From Roseivirga sp. BDSF3-8 (GTDB taxonomy: Bacteria; Bacteroidota; Bacteroidia; Cytophagales; Cyclobacteriaceae): a stretch of DNA of 64,000 nt. The position numbers and the translations under genes were made by a program. The DNA lies in contig NZ_JBGNFV010000001.1 of assembly GCF_041449215.1 (NCBI RefSeq), positions 1,277,001 through 1,341,000 on the forward strand, in the 5' to 3' direction. The number at the start of each line of letters is the position of its first letter. Position 1 is the stretch's first letter. Below are positions 9,859 to 17,732 of the stretch, one piece after another. The notes under the pieces were generated by a model. The model was given only the letters and a program-made list of their open reading frames with translations. It did not search any database and was not told where the DNA came from.

Positions 9859-10028
9859 AGACGCTCAGAGACACCAATAATGATCGGGTGTTTGAAAATG
9901 ATGATGAAACCATCTGGTACACAGCCACCATCACTGGCCAGCAGTGGAGCTGTACAGAAATCATAGACGCTGCCAATCGTCAAAAAATCAAGAACCTCTA
10001 TTTTGAGCAGTGGCTAAACAAAGACTAG
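9855..10028 (+). pseudogene. Probable 3' part of the frameshifted lipoprotein gene, 57 codons
   Basis: The frame overlaps the stop of the preceding gene by ATGA and runs 57 codons to TAG. It encodes an acidic segment with DTNNDRVFENDDE, a calcium-loop-like motif paralleling the one in the upstream frame, then WYTATITGQQW. Read alone it has no signal peptide and looks like a C-terminal domain rather than an independent protein. An alternative is a genuine, translationally coupled small gene, since the ATGA overlap would allow it. Confidence 0.55.
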
Positions 10029-10076
10029 ACCTCACCGTTTCATCTTACCCTCAAATACCCCCTTGCCCTCAGACAC

Positions 10077-10808
10077 ATGAAAGAGAAAATACTTGCCGCC
10101 TATGAGCAAATGGCAGAACGCTATAATGCCCTCATAGACCACAAACCACACAATGCCCACTACGACCGCCCCAATACCCTAAGCCTTTTTCCTGCTCACC
10201 TGCAGGGAAAAGTCATACTGGATGCTGCCTGCGGTCCCGGCAAATACGCCGGCATCCTCATGGCAAAAGGAGCTACCGTCACTGGCTTCGACCTGAGCCC
10301 CAAGATGATACAGCTCGCCCGGGAAAGAAACGAAGGTCGCGGGGAGTTCTTTGTACATGACCTTACCCAAAAAGCAGAGCGTATACCCAGCGCATCCTGT
10401 GATTTTGTATTATCAGCACTAGCCCTCCATTACATCCCCGACTGGAACCCCGCCATCCGGGAGTTTTACAGAGTACTTAAGCCAAATGGAAAGCTCATCA
10501 TCTCTGTCGAGCACCCCTTCTTTGAGTACATCTACTTCAAAGCAAAAAACTACTTTGCCATAGAAAATGTGAAAGGTACCTGGAAAGGCTTTGGCAGCCC
10601 CGTGGAAGTTCATAGCTACAGACGACCTCTTGATCAATGCATCACCCCCCTCACTAATAATGGCTTCCTTATCGACAAGCTACTGGAGCCTCTACCCACA
10701 GAAGAGTTTGAGAAGCTCGACCCTGACCATTATAAAGAGCTCAATCAATTTCCCGCCTTTCTTTGTATCCGCGCGGTTAAAAGCGCCAGTTCTATGCATG
10801 CCGAATAA
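10077..10808 (+). CDS. Class I SAM-dependent methyltransferase
   Basis: A 243-residue cytoplasmic enzyme with a Methyltransf_11-type fold. Motif I is ILDAACGPGKYAG near residue 43, the acidic end of strand beta-2 is GFDLSPKMI near 67, and the later motifs are DFVLSALALHYI (about 108) and FYRVLKPNGKLIISVEHPFF (about 127). It transfers a methyl group from S-adenosylmethionine; the substrate is unknown, with a small molecule more likely than nucleic acid judging by the family. It follows the split lipoprotein gene by 48 bp on the same strand. Alternative: a UbiE/quinone-type enzyme, for which no specific evidence is seen. Confidence 0.9.
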   Translation: MKEKILAAYEQMAERYNALIDHKPHNAHYDRPNTLSLFPAHLQGKVILDAACGPGKYAGILMAKGATVTGFDLSPKMIQLARERNEGRGEFFVHDLTQKAERIPSASCDFVLSALALHYIPDWNPAIREFYRVLKPNGKLIISVEHPFFEYIYFKAKNYFAIENVKGTWKGFGSPVEVHSYRRPLDQCITPLTNNGFLIDKLLEPLPTEEFEKLDPDHYKELNQFPAFLCIRAVKSASSMHAE

Positions 10809-10889
10809 CTTAATATAGTTTTACCTCACTGAAAGCGTAAAACATAATCCTTTGTGCTTTTCAATAAAATGAGCGCAAATAAATCCTGA

Positions 10890-12653
10890 TTACTTCCGTA
10901 TTATTTTTCTTATCAGCTTCATAGTGTCATTTCTAATGCCAATGAAATAATAACCAGCTTTTAAATGGCTTACATCTATTTTAGTCTCTGCCCCCGAATA
11001 CGCTTTTTCAAACACCACCCCACCCTGCATAGAATAAATAGTTACGTTATAGGTGGATAGATTTACATTTTTAAAATGAAGATTCACAATTCCATTTGAA
11101 GGATTAGGATAAATGGCCAACTGTAACTCATCTGCTAAGGCCAAATCGCTACCTATATACTTTCCATCTTCTGTATTTTGGCCGATAACCTCCTGCACCT
11201 GTATGTAGGCAGGTAAACTTTCGCAGGGATTGCCGGTGAGATAAGCGCGAAACTCAGCTCCTTGCCGGATGTGAGTGCCCCCACGTAATATGATCCTGTC
11301 TTGTGCCCTTATGGTGCTGAGACTACCACTTTGATAGATGATGCTTCTATTGTCAGTATCTACCACAGAATTACCCAGATGATGCGAGACCTGTTCAGAA
11401 GTGATCGTTTCGCTGGTTAGCAGAAGTGTAGAAGGGCTCGTTCTCAGATTATTCATGGCTAATGACGTCTCGTTTATCCTTCGGGCATTGTCCCGGTCGC
11501 TCGTTCCGGCAGGTATACCCCCCGGTCCGGCAACAGCAGGGTTTGAAAACAGTCCGGTCCGGCACGAATTTGACTGATTACAGGGAGCCGCACCCGTTCT
11601 CGTCATAATCGTTCGCCACGCATTCGTACTGTTCGATGATAAAAAGCCCCTGGCATAGGAGGGGCTTGTGCTATGGTTTTCATGCCTTCCCCCCTGTAAA
11701 TGCCCGACTTCATGTGTAAAAGAAAACCGCCCGTTTGTAACCCCATCAACTGAAACGGTGCAAAATGCTTTTGACCCATCCACCGGCTCACTGACGGTAG
11801 GAATATAAAAGGCCCTGCCGTATATGCCCGATTCATTCTTTCTTACCAGCACCTGCACATCCGTCTGATACCTTTCTCTGGCACTGTGGGTAATTTCCAG
11901 ACCATTAGTACCGTTTCGAAACCTCGTTACATCAGTCACGTGCTTATCTCCTGTATATTCCGTGTAGCCCGTATTAACTAAAGCAGCAAGCTCCATGGTA
12001 ACATTGATCTGACTGGAAATGTACGCCAGGTTTGCCTCATCTATGGCTACTTGTGCAAAGGTAGACAGATCAAACCCACTGCTATAGATCTGTTGCCGTG
12101 CGCCAGGCGTAGTAGCCACTAGCACCCTTAGCGTACATCCTCCGTCATTAGCTAATTTGTGGTTTTGAGACCAGCGACCGGCGTTGGATTCTGCTACATC
12201 CGGAGTACCACACACCCCAATATGAGTATCTTTAAAGCGTATGAGCGAGTGAGCCCCCTCATTTAACGGAACTAATGTATACGAGAATTCTCCCACATTA
12301 AATTTTGAGGCTACTTTGCCATTATTAACATAGAAAAAGACTCCCTCTCCTTCGGTGGTCTTCCCGAACCAGGAAAAATTTTCTGCGTTTCGAATGTTCT
12401 CTTTCAATCGATAAGCCGTAACCAGTTCATTACCAACCTTAAAACTGATTTTTTCTGCATGTAAGATATTCGGATTTACACTTAGTGAATAAACCTTATC
12501 CACCTTTTTACGGGCCTGTATCCTTTCGAAATAGTTGGTTTGCCTGGCTGATAATTTTTCCGCAACCGATTCTGTATCAAACATCATGGTCTGAGCTTTC
12601 AGTGAACAGAAACTTGTCAGCAGGAAGAGATAGGTTACGAATAGTTTTTTCAT
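10890..12653 (-). CDS. Secreted M12-like zinc metalloprotease with T9SS sorting domain
   Basis: A 587-residue exported protease. Residues 1-20 are a signal peptide (MKKLFVTYLFLLTSFCSLKA). A propeptide-like region follows, then a reprolysin/M12-type catalytic domain from about 170 to 400 with the extended zinc motif HEVGHLQGGRH near residue 315. The last 80 residues form a type A sorting domain (IYPNPSNGIVNLHF, SMQGGVVFEK, LKAGYYFIGI, KLIRKIIRK), which directs the protein through the type IX system to the cell surface or medium. Expected role: extracellular proteolysis for nutrition. It is convergent with the methyltransferase gene and divergent from the next exported-protein group. Confidence 0.93.
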   Translation of the reverse strand: MKKLFVTYLFLLTSFCSLKAQTMMFDTESVAEKLSARQTNYFERIQARKKVDKVYSLSVNPNILHAEKISFKVGNELVTAYRLKENIRNAENFSWFGKTTEGEGVFFYVNNGKVASKFNVGEFSYTLVPLNEGAHSLIRFKDTHIGVCGTPDVAESNAGRWSQNHKLANDGGCTLRVLVATTPGARQQIYSSGFDLSTFAQVAIDEANLAYISSQINVTMELAALVNTGYTEYTGDKHVTDVTRFRNGTNGLEITHSARERYQTDVQVLVRKNESGIYGRAFYIPTVSEPVDGSKAFCTVSVDGVTNGRFSFTHEVGHLQGGRHENHSTSPSYARGFLSSNSTNAWRTIMTRTGAAPCNQSNSCRTGLFSNPAVAGPGGIPAGTSDRDNARRINETSLAMNNLRTSPSTLLLTSETITSEQVSHHLGNSVVDTDNRSIIYQSGSLSTIRAQDRIILRGGTHIRQGAEFRAYLTGNPCESLPAYIQVQEVIGQNTEDGKYIGSDLALADELQLAIYPNPSNGIVNLHFKNVNLSTYNVTIYSMQGGVVFEKAYSGAETKIDVSHLKAGYYFIGIRNDTMKLIRKIIRK

Positions 12654-13102
12654 AGGTCAGGTCATAATATTGATAAGATTCATTTATTAACAAAGGTTAT
12701 AGCCACTCAATAAGGGCTGAAAAAGTATGCACTGGCTGCAACCTGATGCATATCACACCAGGCAACCTGTTTATCACATTATCTCAAACTTTCAGATGGA
12801 ATTATCCGGCCTACCATTGATGCTGAAATACCTTGTTCACGTGTGTTGGTATTTATTATTTACGGTAGGTGTATATATAATGACAATGCATATATAATAA
12901 AAAAACCCACTCATTCAAAGCAATAATTATCATTTCTTATTAAGCTACATAATATGCATAACTACCCTTAAATCCACTCACATCATATATCATGTTGTTT
13001 ACACCCTAAAGGTGGTTGTCTGCACTAAACACTGGATATAAATGACAGGAATTTACTGATTGAAGCATGAAATTATTTTTTACCCTTTAATCACACATTC
13101 CT
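12654..13102. other. Divergent intergenic region, 449 bp
   Basis: Lies between the secreted protease (leftward) and a run of exported-protein genes (rightward), so it carries promoters for both. It is A/T-rich, with two near-identical ATATATAAT tracts around 12873-12899. No confident -33/-7 pair was assigned. Confidence 0.5.
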
Positions 13103-13870
13103 ATGAAAACTTTTAACAAACTATGCCTATCGGCTTTCACGCTACTGGCCATACTTCTCATATCAGCCTCTTCACAGGCTCAGACCAGCCTTGAACTCGA
13201 CTGGTCCGGCGGTCCCTATATTGACTTCAAAAACAATAATGTTGATTATGATGCCCGACTCAGACTGGTCTCCGATGGTGAGCTACGCCTGCAGGGATCC
13301 AGCTTTCATGTATGGGACAGCAACCTGGCCACAAGGCACGGTATTCACTTTACTCAAGGGGCGACCGGGCAGCATGAATGGTACTTTCATACAAGTCCCG
13401 CTTCTCATGCCAAGGACCACTTGTTCTTTGGTAACCGTACAAGTACGACAGCTGGCTGGTCATGGGTAGCTGCAATTAAAAGAAGCCATTTCTGGTCTAA
13501 AAAAATTGCCATAAGCGGTGATTGGTCTACGGCCCGGGTACCTGCAGGCTACCGCCTTTCTGTAGATGGTAAGATCATGGCCGAAGAGGTGCACGTACAA
13601 AACAGCGCTTACTGGCCTGACTTCGTTTTCGATGAAGACTATGACCTGCTTAGCCTGGATGCTACCGAAAGCTTTATAAAGGAGAACCACCACCTGCCCG
13701 GTATACCCAGCGCCGCCGAAGTAGAGGCCGAAGGCTTTGACCTGGCCCACATGAATAAGCTGTTACTTCAAAAGATAGAAGAGCTGACCCTGCACGCCAT
13801 AGACCAGGAGCGCAGACTGGAGCAGCAGCAGGCCCAGATAGAGCAGTTAATCCAGGCTAAGCTTAAATAA
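13103..13870 (+). CDS. Exported tail-fibre-like protein (TMF/S74-like C-terminus)
   Basis: 255 residues with a signal peptide (1-26, cleavage near SSQAQ). The middle is beta-rich. The C-terminal part has the pattern common in Bacteroidota tail-fibre-like proteins: WPDFVFDEDYDLLSL, then FIKENHHLPGIPSAAEVEAEG, then NKLLLQKIEELTLHAID ending in a Gln/Glu-rich coiled coil (about 225-255). In phage tail spikes this region is a trimerising chaperone; here it probably drives assembly of a surface or periplasmic trimer. It begins a rightward run of four genes that all encode exported proteins and is separated from the next by only 9 bp, suggesting an operon. Confidence 0.8.
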   Translation: MKTFNKLCLSAFTLLAILLISASSQAQTSLELDWSGGPYIDFKNNNVDYDARLRLVSDGELRLQGSSFHVWDSNLATRHGIHFTQGATGQHEWYFHTSPASHAKDHLFFGNRTSTTAGWSWVAAIKRSHFWSKKIAISGDWSTARVPAGYRLSVDGKIMAEEVHVQNSAYWPDFVFDEDYDLLSLDATESFIKENHHLPGIPSAAEVEAEGFDLAHMNKLLLQKIEELTLHAIDQERRLEQQQAQIEQLIQAKLK

Positions 13871-13879
13871 GCAATTGAT

Positions 13880-15178
13880 ATGTTATATTTAATTAATAAA
13901 TTCTATTCGAGATGTGCTATAGGTAAAAAAACTGCTCTACTAATATTATGTACGCTCATAAGTTACTTGGCAGCAGGTCAAACATTTACCAGTGAAAGTA
14001 GCTATACTCATGATTATGATAACCGAAACACAGGTTCAACCTCTTCCTCACATGCGGCACCGGGCTCATTGGATTTTACGAAAGGAAGGATCGAGACTCT
14101 ATCCGTCAAATTTTCCTTTTTATCAGGTGGAGTAAACTGTAGTGCTGATGATGTTCAATTTAAAATTATATCTAACCAGGGTCAGGTTATGGGAACGGGC
14201 TCTACAAGTGCATGTGGGAGTACGACGATTAATGTTTCGCCTAGTGCCTTACAGTATGGCGAAATTCCGGACGAAGTCATCATTAGTTATAATAATGCGA
14301 TAAGAGATAATGAGAGTTCTATTAAAGCAAAATACTCAGCAATTTGGAAATACACGCTTATTGAACCATGTACTGATTGTGGATTTCAAATCCGCATTAT
14401 AGAAAGTTCGTTCTCTACATACCTCTGTCTTGACTCAAGGCCACGATTTGGAGCAGTAGTTGACCCACAAGCTACTCCTGAGGATAATATATATACGGTG
14501 GTGGGCAAACTCGGTAATAGTGAAGAAGTCTTTAGGCGTCAGTACGTAGGGGACTTGCCACAGATACAATGGCGGTCTCAAAGTTACTCTTTTTGTAATT
14601 GGAGGGATTATAATGATTTAGGTGCAGAAATATATGATTTTTATGTCACAGATGGCGACAGGAGATATAGATGTCAAGCTCAAACCGACCCAAGCTTTAC
14701 TTCAGGGGAATTGGGTTATAGGTGTAGCCCTTGTGACGGAAGCACCAATAACATATTGAGGAACGCTGCAAACACGGCTGTAGAAATTATAAGTCTTGAT
14801 GATTTATTTGGCATTTTTTCAAGTGAACCATTTGATTGTTCTGATGTAGAAGTTCCATTTACAGGTAATAGACTTGCAACTGATACCACCTCTGGAGAAC
14901 TATCGGAAGTATCTTATAATTACGATGTAAGGGTTTACCCTAATCCTGCTGATACCAAAACCAATATATCTATATCCTCTATTAATGATGAAGAAACAGA
15001 AATAAGGGTATATGATGTAAATGGCAATATGGTAAAAGAAGTGTTACAAAAAAGCACATTAAATGCCGGTAGATCAGTAGTCCCTTTAGACGTAACAAAT
15101 TTTGTACCCGGCACCTATATCCTGCGAGTCAATACCCTTAGCGGGATTGAAAAAACCGTCAGGTTCATTAAAAAATAG
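13880..15178 (+). CDS. T9SS type A sorting domain-containing protein, A/T-rich gene
   Basis: 432 residues. After a signal peptide (hydrophobic 19-33, ending AAGQ) the body shows no domain I recognise; it has several cysteines, including CTDCGF near residue 166 and a pair near 270. The C-terminal 80 residues are a T9SS sorting domain (YPNPADTKTNISIS, RVYDVNGNMVKEV, PGTYILRVNTLSG, VRFIKK), so it is secreted and probably attached at the surface. The gene is clearly richer in A/T than the genes on either side (for example around 14280-14350), which suggests more recent acquisition or relaxed codon use. It is 9 bp after the tail-fibre-like gene. Confidence 0.8.
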   Translation: MLYLINKFYSRCAIGKKTALLILCTLISYLAAGQTFTSESSYTHDYDNRNTGSTSSSHAAPGSLDFTKGRIETLSVKFSFLSGGVNCSADDVQFKIISNQGQVMGTGSTSACGSTTINVSPSALQYGEIPDEVIISYNNAIRDNESSIKAKYSAIWKYTLIEPCTDCGFQIRIIESSFSTYLCLDSRPRFGAVVDPQATPEDNIYTVVGKLGNSEEVFRRQYVGDLPQIQWRSQSYSFCNWRDYNDLGAEIYDFYVTDGDRRYRCQAQTDPSFTSGELGYRCSPCDGSTNNILRNAANTAVEIISLDDLFGIFSSEPFDCSDVEVPFTGNRLATDTTSGELSEVSYNYDVRVYPNPADTKTNISISSINDEETEIRVYDVNGNMVKEVLQKSTLNAGRSVVPLDVTNFVPGTYILRVNTLSGIEKTVRFIKK

Positions 15179-15306
15179 TGCTGCAGATACAGATTTCAAA
15201 AAAGTAAGGCTGTCTTTATTTAAATTCAGCCTTACTTACATTTCACCCTATGGATATAAGCCTTTTATATTTACAGGGACTACAACCACCATTTAATCAG
15301 ATAAAT

Positions 15307-16554
15307 ATGAAGCGATATATATACCTGATCATAATATTAGCCCTCCCATATTATGGCAATACCCAAAGCCTGTTTCCTGAGTTCCGAACCTGGGAGGCTT
15401 ATACGGGTTCTGGCTCCAGTCTTGGGTATAAAGAAAAAGTATTGGTACAGAGCGACTTGCCCCCTGGCGCATGCTGGATCTTTGATTATATAAGAGTCAA
15501 CGGAACTAACTTCTACCGGTCATTTGAAGAAAGCACCTTAACACCAGATGCCGCCAGACCATGGGCCGATGCCGTCATACTAGAGAATGGCGGCAACCGC
15601 TACACCCTCTTTGCCTGTGGCAGTAGCTGCGGCACGCCTCCTGCTAACCTCCCACCCCAGTATGCCGGCCAGGGTCTGTCCGGAACCTTTAAGGTTATCC
15701 TAATCAATTACAGTAACGGCGGAAGTAATGACCAGTACTACATGGGCACAGGAGGCATCTGGTTTTTCGACTACGGTAGCAGCAACTTTTACCGTATAGG
15801 CCAGGACTACTTCAAAGGTAACGGCAATTTCGAATCCGTGGATGCCGGAAACAATGAAGCCGGTATCGACATATACGCCACCGGCTCCACCTCTGCCAAA
15901 AACTACCAGGTAAGCATATGGAAAGATGCACGCCAGGTCCTATTCAACCAAAACTACAGCAATGAAATGCCCGATATCGCCCGGCTGGATAAAGGGTTCG
16001 ATTGCTACTGGGAGAAACACCCTTTTGTCAGGGGCTTTCAAAACCTCTCTATCACCGGCAACCTGTACATGTTTGATTTTAAAAACTACACCGGCAACAC
16101 CGGCCCTGAGTACCAGGTAAGTGCCTGCAACAGCACTCAGCGAACCATCCTTAAACCAGTTGGCAGCAAAAGAGCCATCATAGGCGGCCCCCGGCTGGAT
16201 AACCGCCCCCTTCATATAGCCCCCTCACTGTCCGGATGTAACAGCCGGATAGGCAGCCCGTCCAGCCGCATAGCTCAGGCACAGAGTGCAGAAAAGCAGC
16301 AAGGCATTGTCTACCCAAATCCTACCAGAGGCCACACCCGTTTGGCACTGGACCTGACCCGGCCGGAAAAACTGACGGCCAGAGTATATAATAATCAGGG
16401 GAGGGTAGTACAAACAATCCTGGTAAATAAGCAACTACCAGCCGGCCCCTATAACCTGGATGTGGACCTCACCTCTTTAAAAGAGGGCTATTACCTTATA
16501 AGAGTAGAAGGGCAGCAGGGCACACTACTAACCAGTAAAATCATTAAAGAATAA
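15307..16554 (+). CDS. T9SS type A sorting domain-containing protein
   Basis: 415 residues from the ATG at 15307, which begins a clean signal peptide (MKRYIYLIIILALPYYGNTQ); the frame opens earlier at 15250 but the extra residues do not fit a signal. The body is Gly/Asn/Tyr/aromatic-rich (GSNDQYYMGTGGIWFFDYG and similar) and of unknown fold. The C-terminus is a sorting domain (VYPNPTRGHTRLAL, ARVYNNQGRVVQTI, LKEGYYLIRVEGQQG, SKIIKE). G+C content is back to the level of the surrounding genome. It lies 128 bp after the previous gene and 5 bp before the DUF1573 gene, so it is probably co-transcribed with the latter. Cargo function unknown. Confidence 0.82.
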   Translation: MKRYIYLIIILALPYYGNTQSLFPEFRTWEAYTGSGSSLGYKEKVLVQSDLPPGACWIFDYIRVNGTNFYRSFEESTLTPDAARPWADAVILENGGNRYTLFACGSSCGTPPANLPPQYAGQGLSGTFKVILINYSNGGSNDQYYMGTGGIWFFDYGSSNFYRIGQDYFKGNGNFESVDAGNNEAGIDIYATGSTSAKNYQVSIWKDARQVLFNQNYSNEMPDIARLDKGFDCYWEKHPFVRGFQNLSITGNLYMFDFKNYTGNTGPEYQVSACNSTQRTILKPVGSKRAIIGGPRLDNRPLHIAPSLSGCNSRIGSPSSRIAQAQSAEKQQGIVYPNPTRGHTRLALDLTRPEKLTARVYNNQGRVVQTILVNKQLPAGPYNLDVDLTSLKEGYYLIRVEGQQGTLLTSKIIKE

Positions 16555-16559
16555 GGGCA

Positions 16560-17660
16560 ATGAACTCATTAATCAGATTCATATTACTTGTGCTAATAGC
16601 CCATATCACCTTCAGTCATGTGGCGCTGAGTCAAGGCTCCCGGTTGGGCTTTGACAGAGACACGCACAACTTCGGGCAGATCAAAGAAGAAAATGGCCTG
16701 ATCAGTACGCGGTTTACTCTTCAAAACCTGCATACCGATACCATCCATATCAGCAAAGTGTACAAAGAATGCGGATGCACCACCCCGGTTATCGATAATG
16801 AGTGGCTTTCCCCGGGACAAAGTACCGACATGCTGGTGCAATTCGATCCTGACGGAAGGCCGGGGCCGTTTACCCGGGCCATAGGTCTGAGCGGGCCCGG
16901 ACTGGACACGGTGTATACCGTCTACATTACCGGAGAGGTTATTCCTGATGCTTACCCTGTTAAGTCCGGCATTCTCTACCTAAAGCAAAGGATGCTGGAC
17001 TTTGGCCGCCTCTGGCATGACCAGACAGATACTGCCTGGATAGAAGTGAAAAATGACCAGAAAGAAACGCTTACCATAAGCAAGCCTGAAGCCATGCCCA
17101 TAGGTACCCGGCTCATAAACCTGCCTCATCAACTGGCCCCCGGAGAAGAGGCCCAAATAGGGCTGGTATGGGATGTGGCGGCCGGTAACTACTGGACACA
17201 AACCGCAGATCACTTTACACTGCCTATAAGCGCTGAGAGTGTAAGCAAACTGGACCAGCAATTTTACTTTAAAGCAAATATCGAAGAAAATTTTGCCTCC
17301 ACCCTGCCGGGAAGGGACAAACCGGCAAGCAAGCTTCCCGCCAGTAAGGTAGATTTGGGTACGGTAGCGGCTGGCGAGCAGACTTCTTATGACCTAACCA
17401 TAGAAAATACAGGAACGGCCCCCTTGCTTCTCAGAAAGATAAAATCTACCTGCTCATGCCTGAAAATAACCTCCTCTACGGATAAGGTAATACCCGGAGA
17501 TAAAGCCGTAGTGAGGCTGGACTATACGGCACCTGCAGACCTTTTGGGAGAGCACTACTATATAGGCCTCGTAGCTCTCAACGATCCTGCACAGCCTCAG
17601 TGGCGGCTAACGGTCAAGGCTATGGTTGAGCCTGAAGCTGCCGTCCTAAAGGGTAAATAA
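16560..17660 (+). CDS. Exported DUF1573 protein (two repeats)
   Basis: 366 residues with a signal peptide (about 1-24). Two DUF1573 domains of Ig/ASPM-like fold are visible, one at about 30-120 (FDRDTHNFGQIKEENG, then YKECGCTTPV) and one at about 255-360 (VDLGTVAAGEQ, then IKSTCSCLKI). Both keep the CxC pair that typifies the family. DUF1573 proteins are periplasmic or surface proteins of unknown biochemical role, frequent in Bacteroidota. No sorting domain is present, so it probably remains periplasmic. The 5 bp spacing suggests translation coupled to the preceding T9SS cargo, and a role in its assembly is possible. Confidence 0.88.
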   Translation: MNSLIRFILLVLIAHITFSHVALSQGSRLGFDRDTHNFGQIKEENGLISTRFTLQNLHTDTIHISKVYKECGCTTPVIDNEWLSPGQSTDMLVQFDPDGRPGPFTRAIGLSGPGLDTVYTVYITGEVIPDAYPVKSGILYLKQRMLDFGRLWHDQTDTAWIEVKNDQKETLTISKPEAMPIGTRLINLPHQLAPGEEAQIGLVWDVAAGNYWTQTADHFTLPISAESVSKLDQQFYFKANIEENFASTLPGRDKPASKLPASKVDLGTVAAGEQTSYDLTIENTGTAPLLLRKIKSTCSCLKITSSTDKVIPGDKAVVRLDYTAPADLLGEHYYIGLVALNDPAQPQWRLTVKAMVEPEAAVLKGK

Positions 17661-17732
17661 TCTGGTATAGCTCTCTGTATTCGAACCAACCGATTATACG
17701 ATAAACACCTGCAAGGAGGGGGAGGTAAAGCT

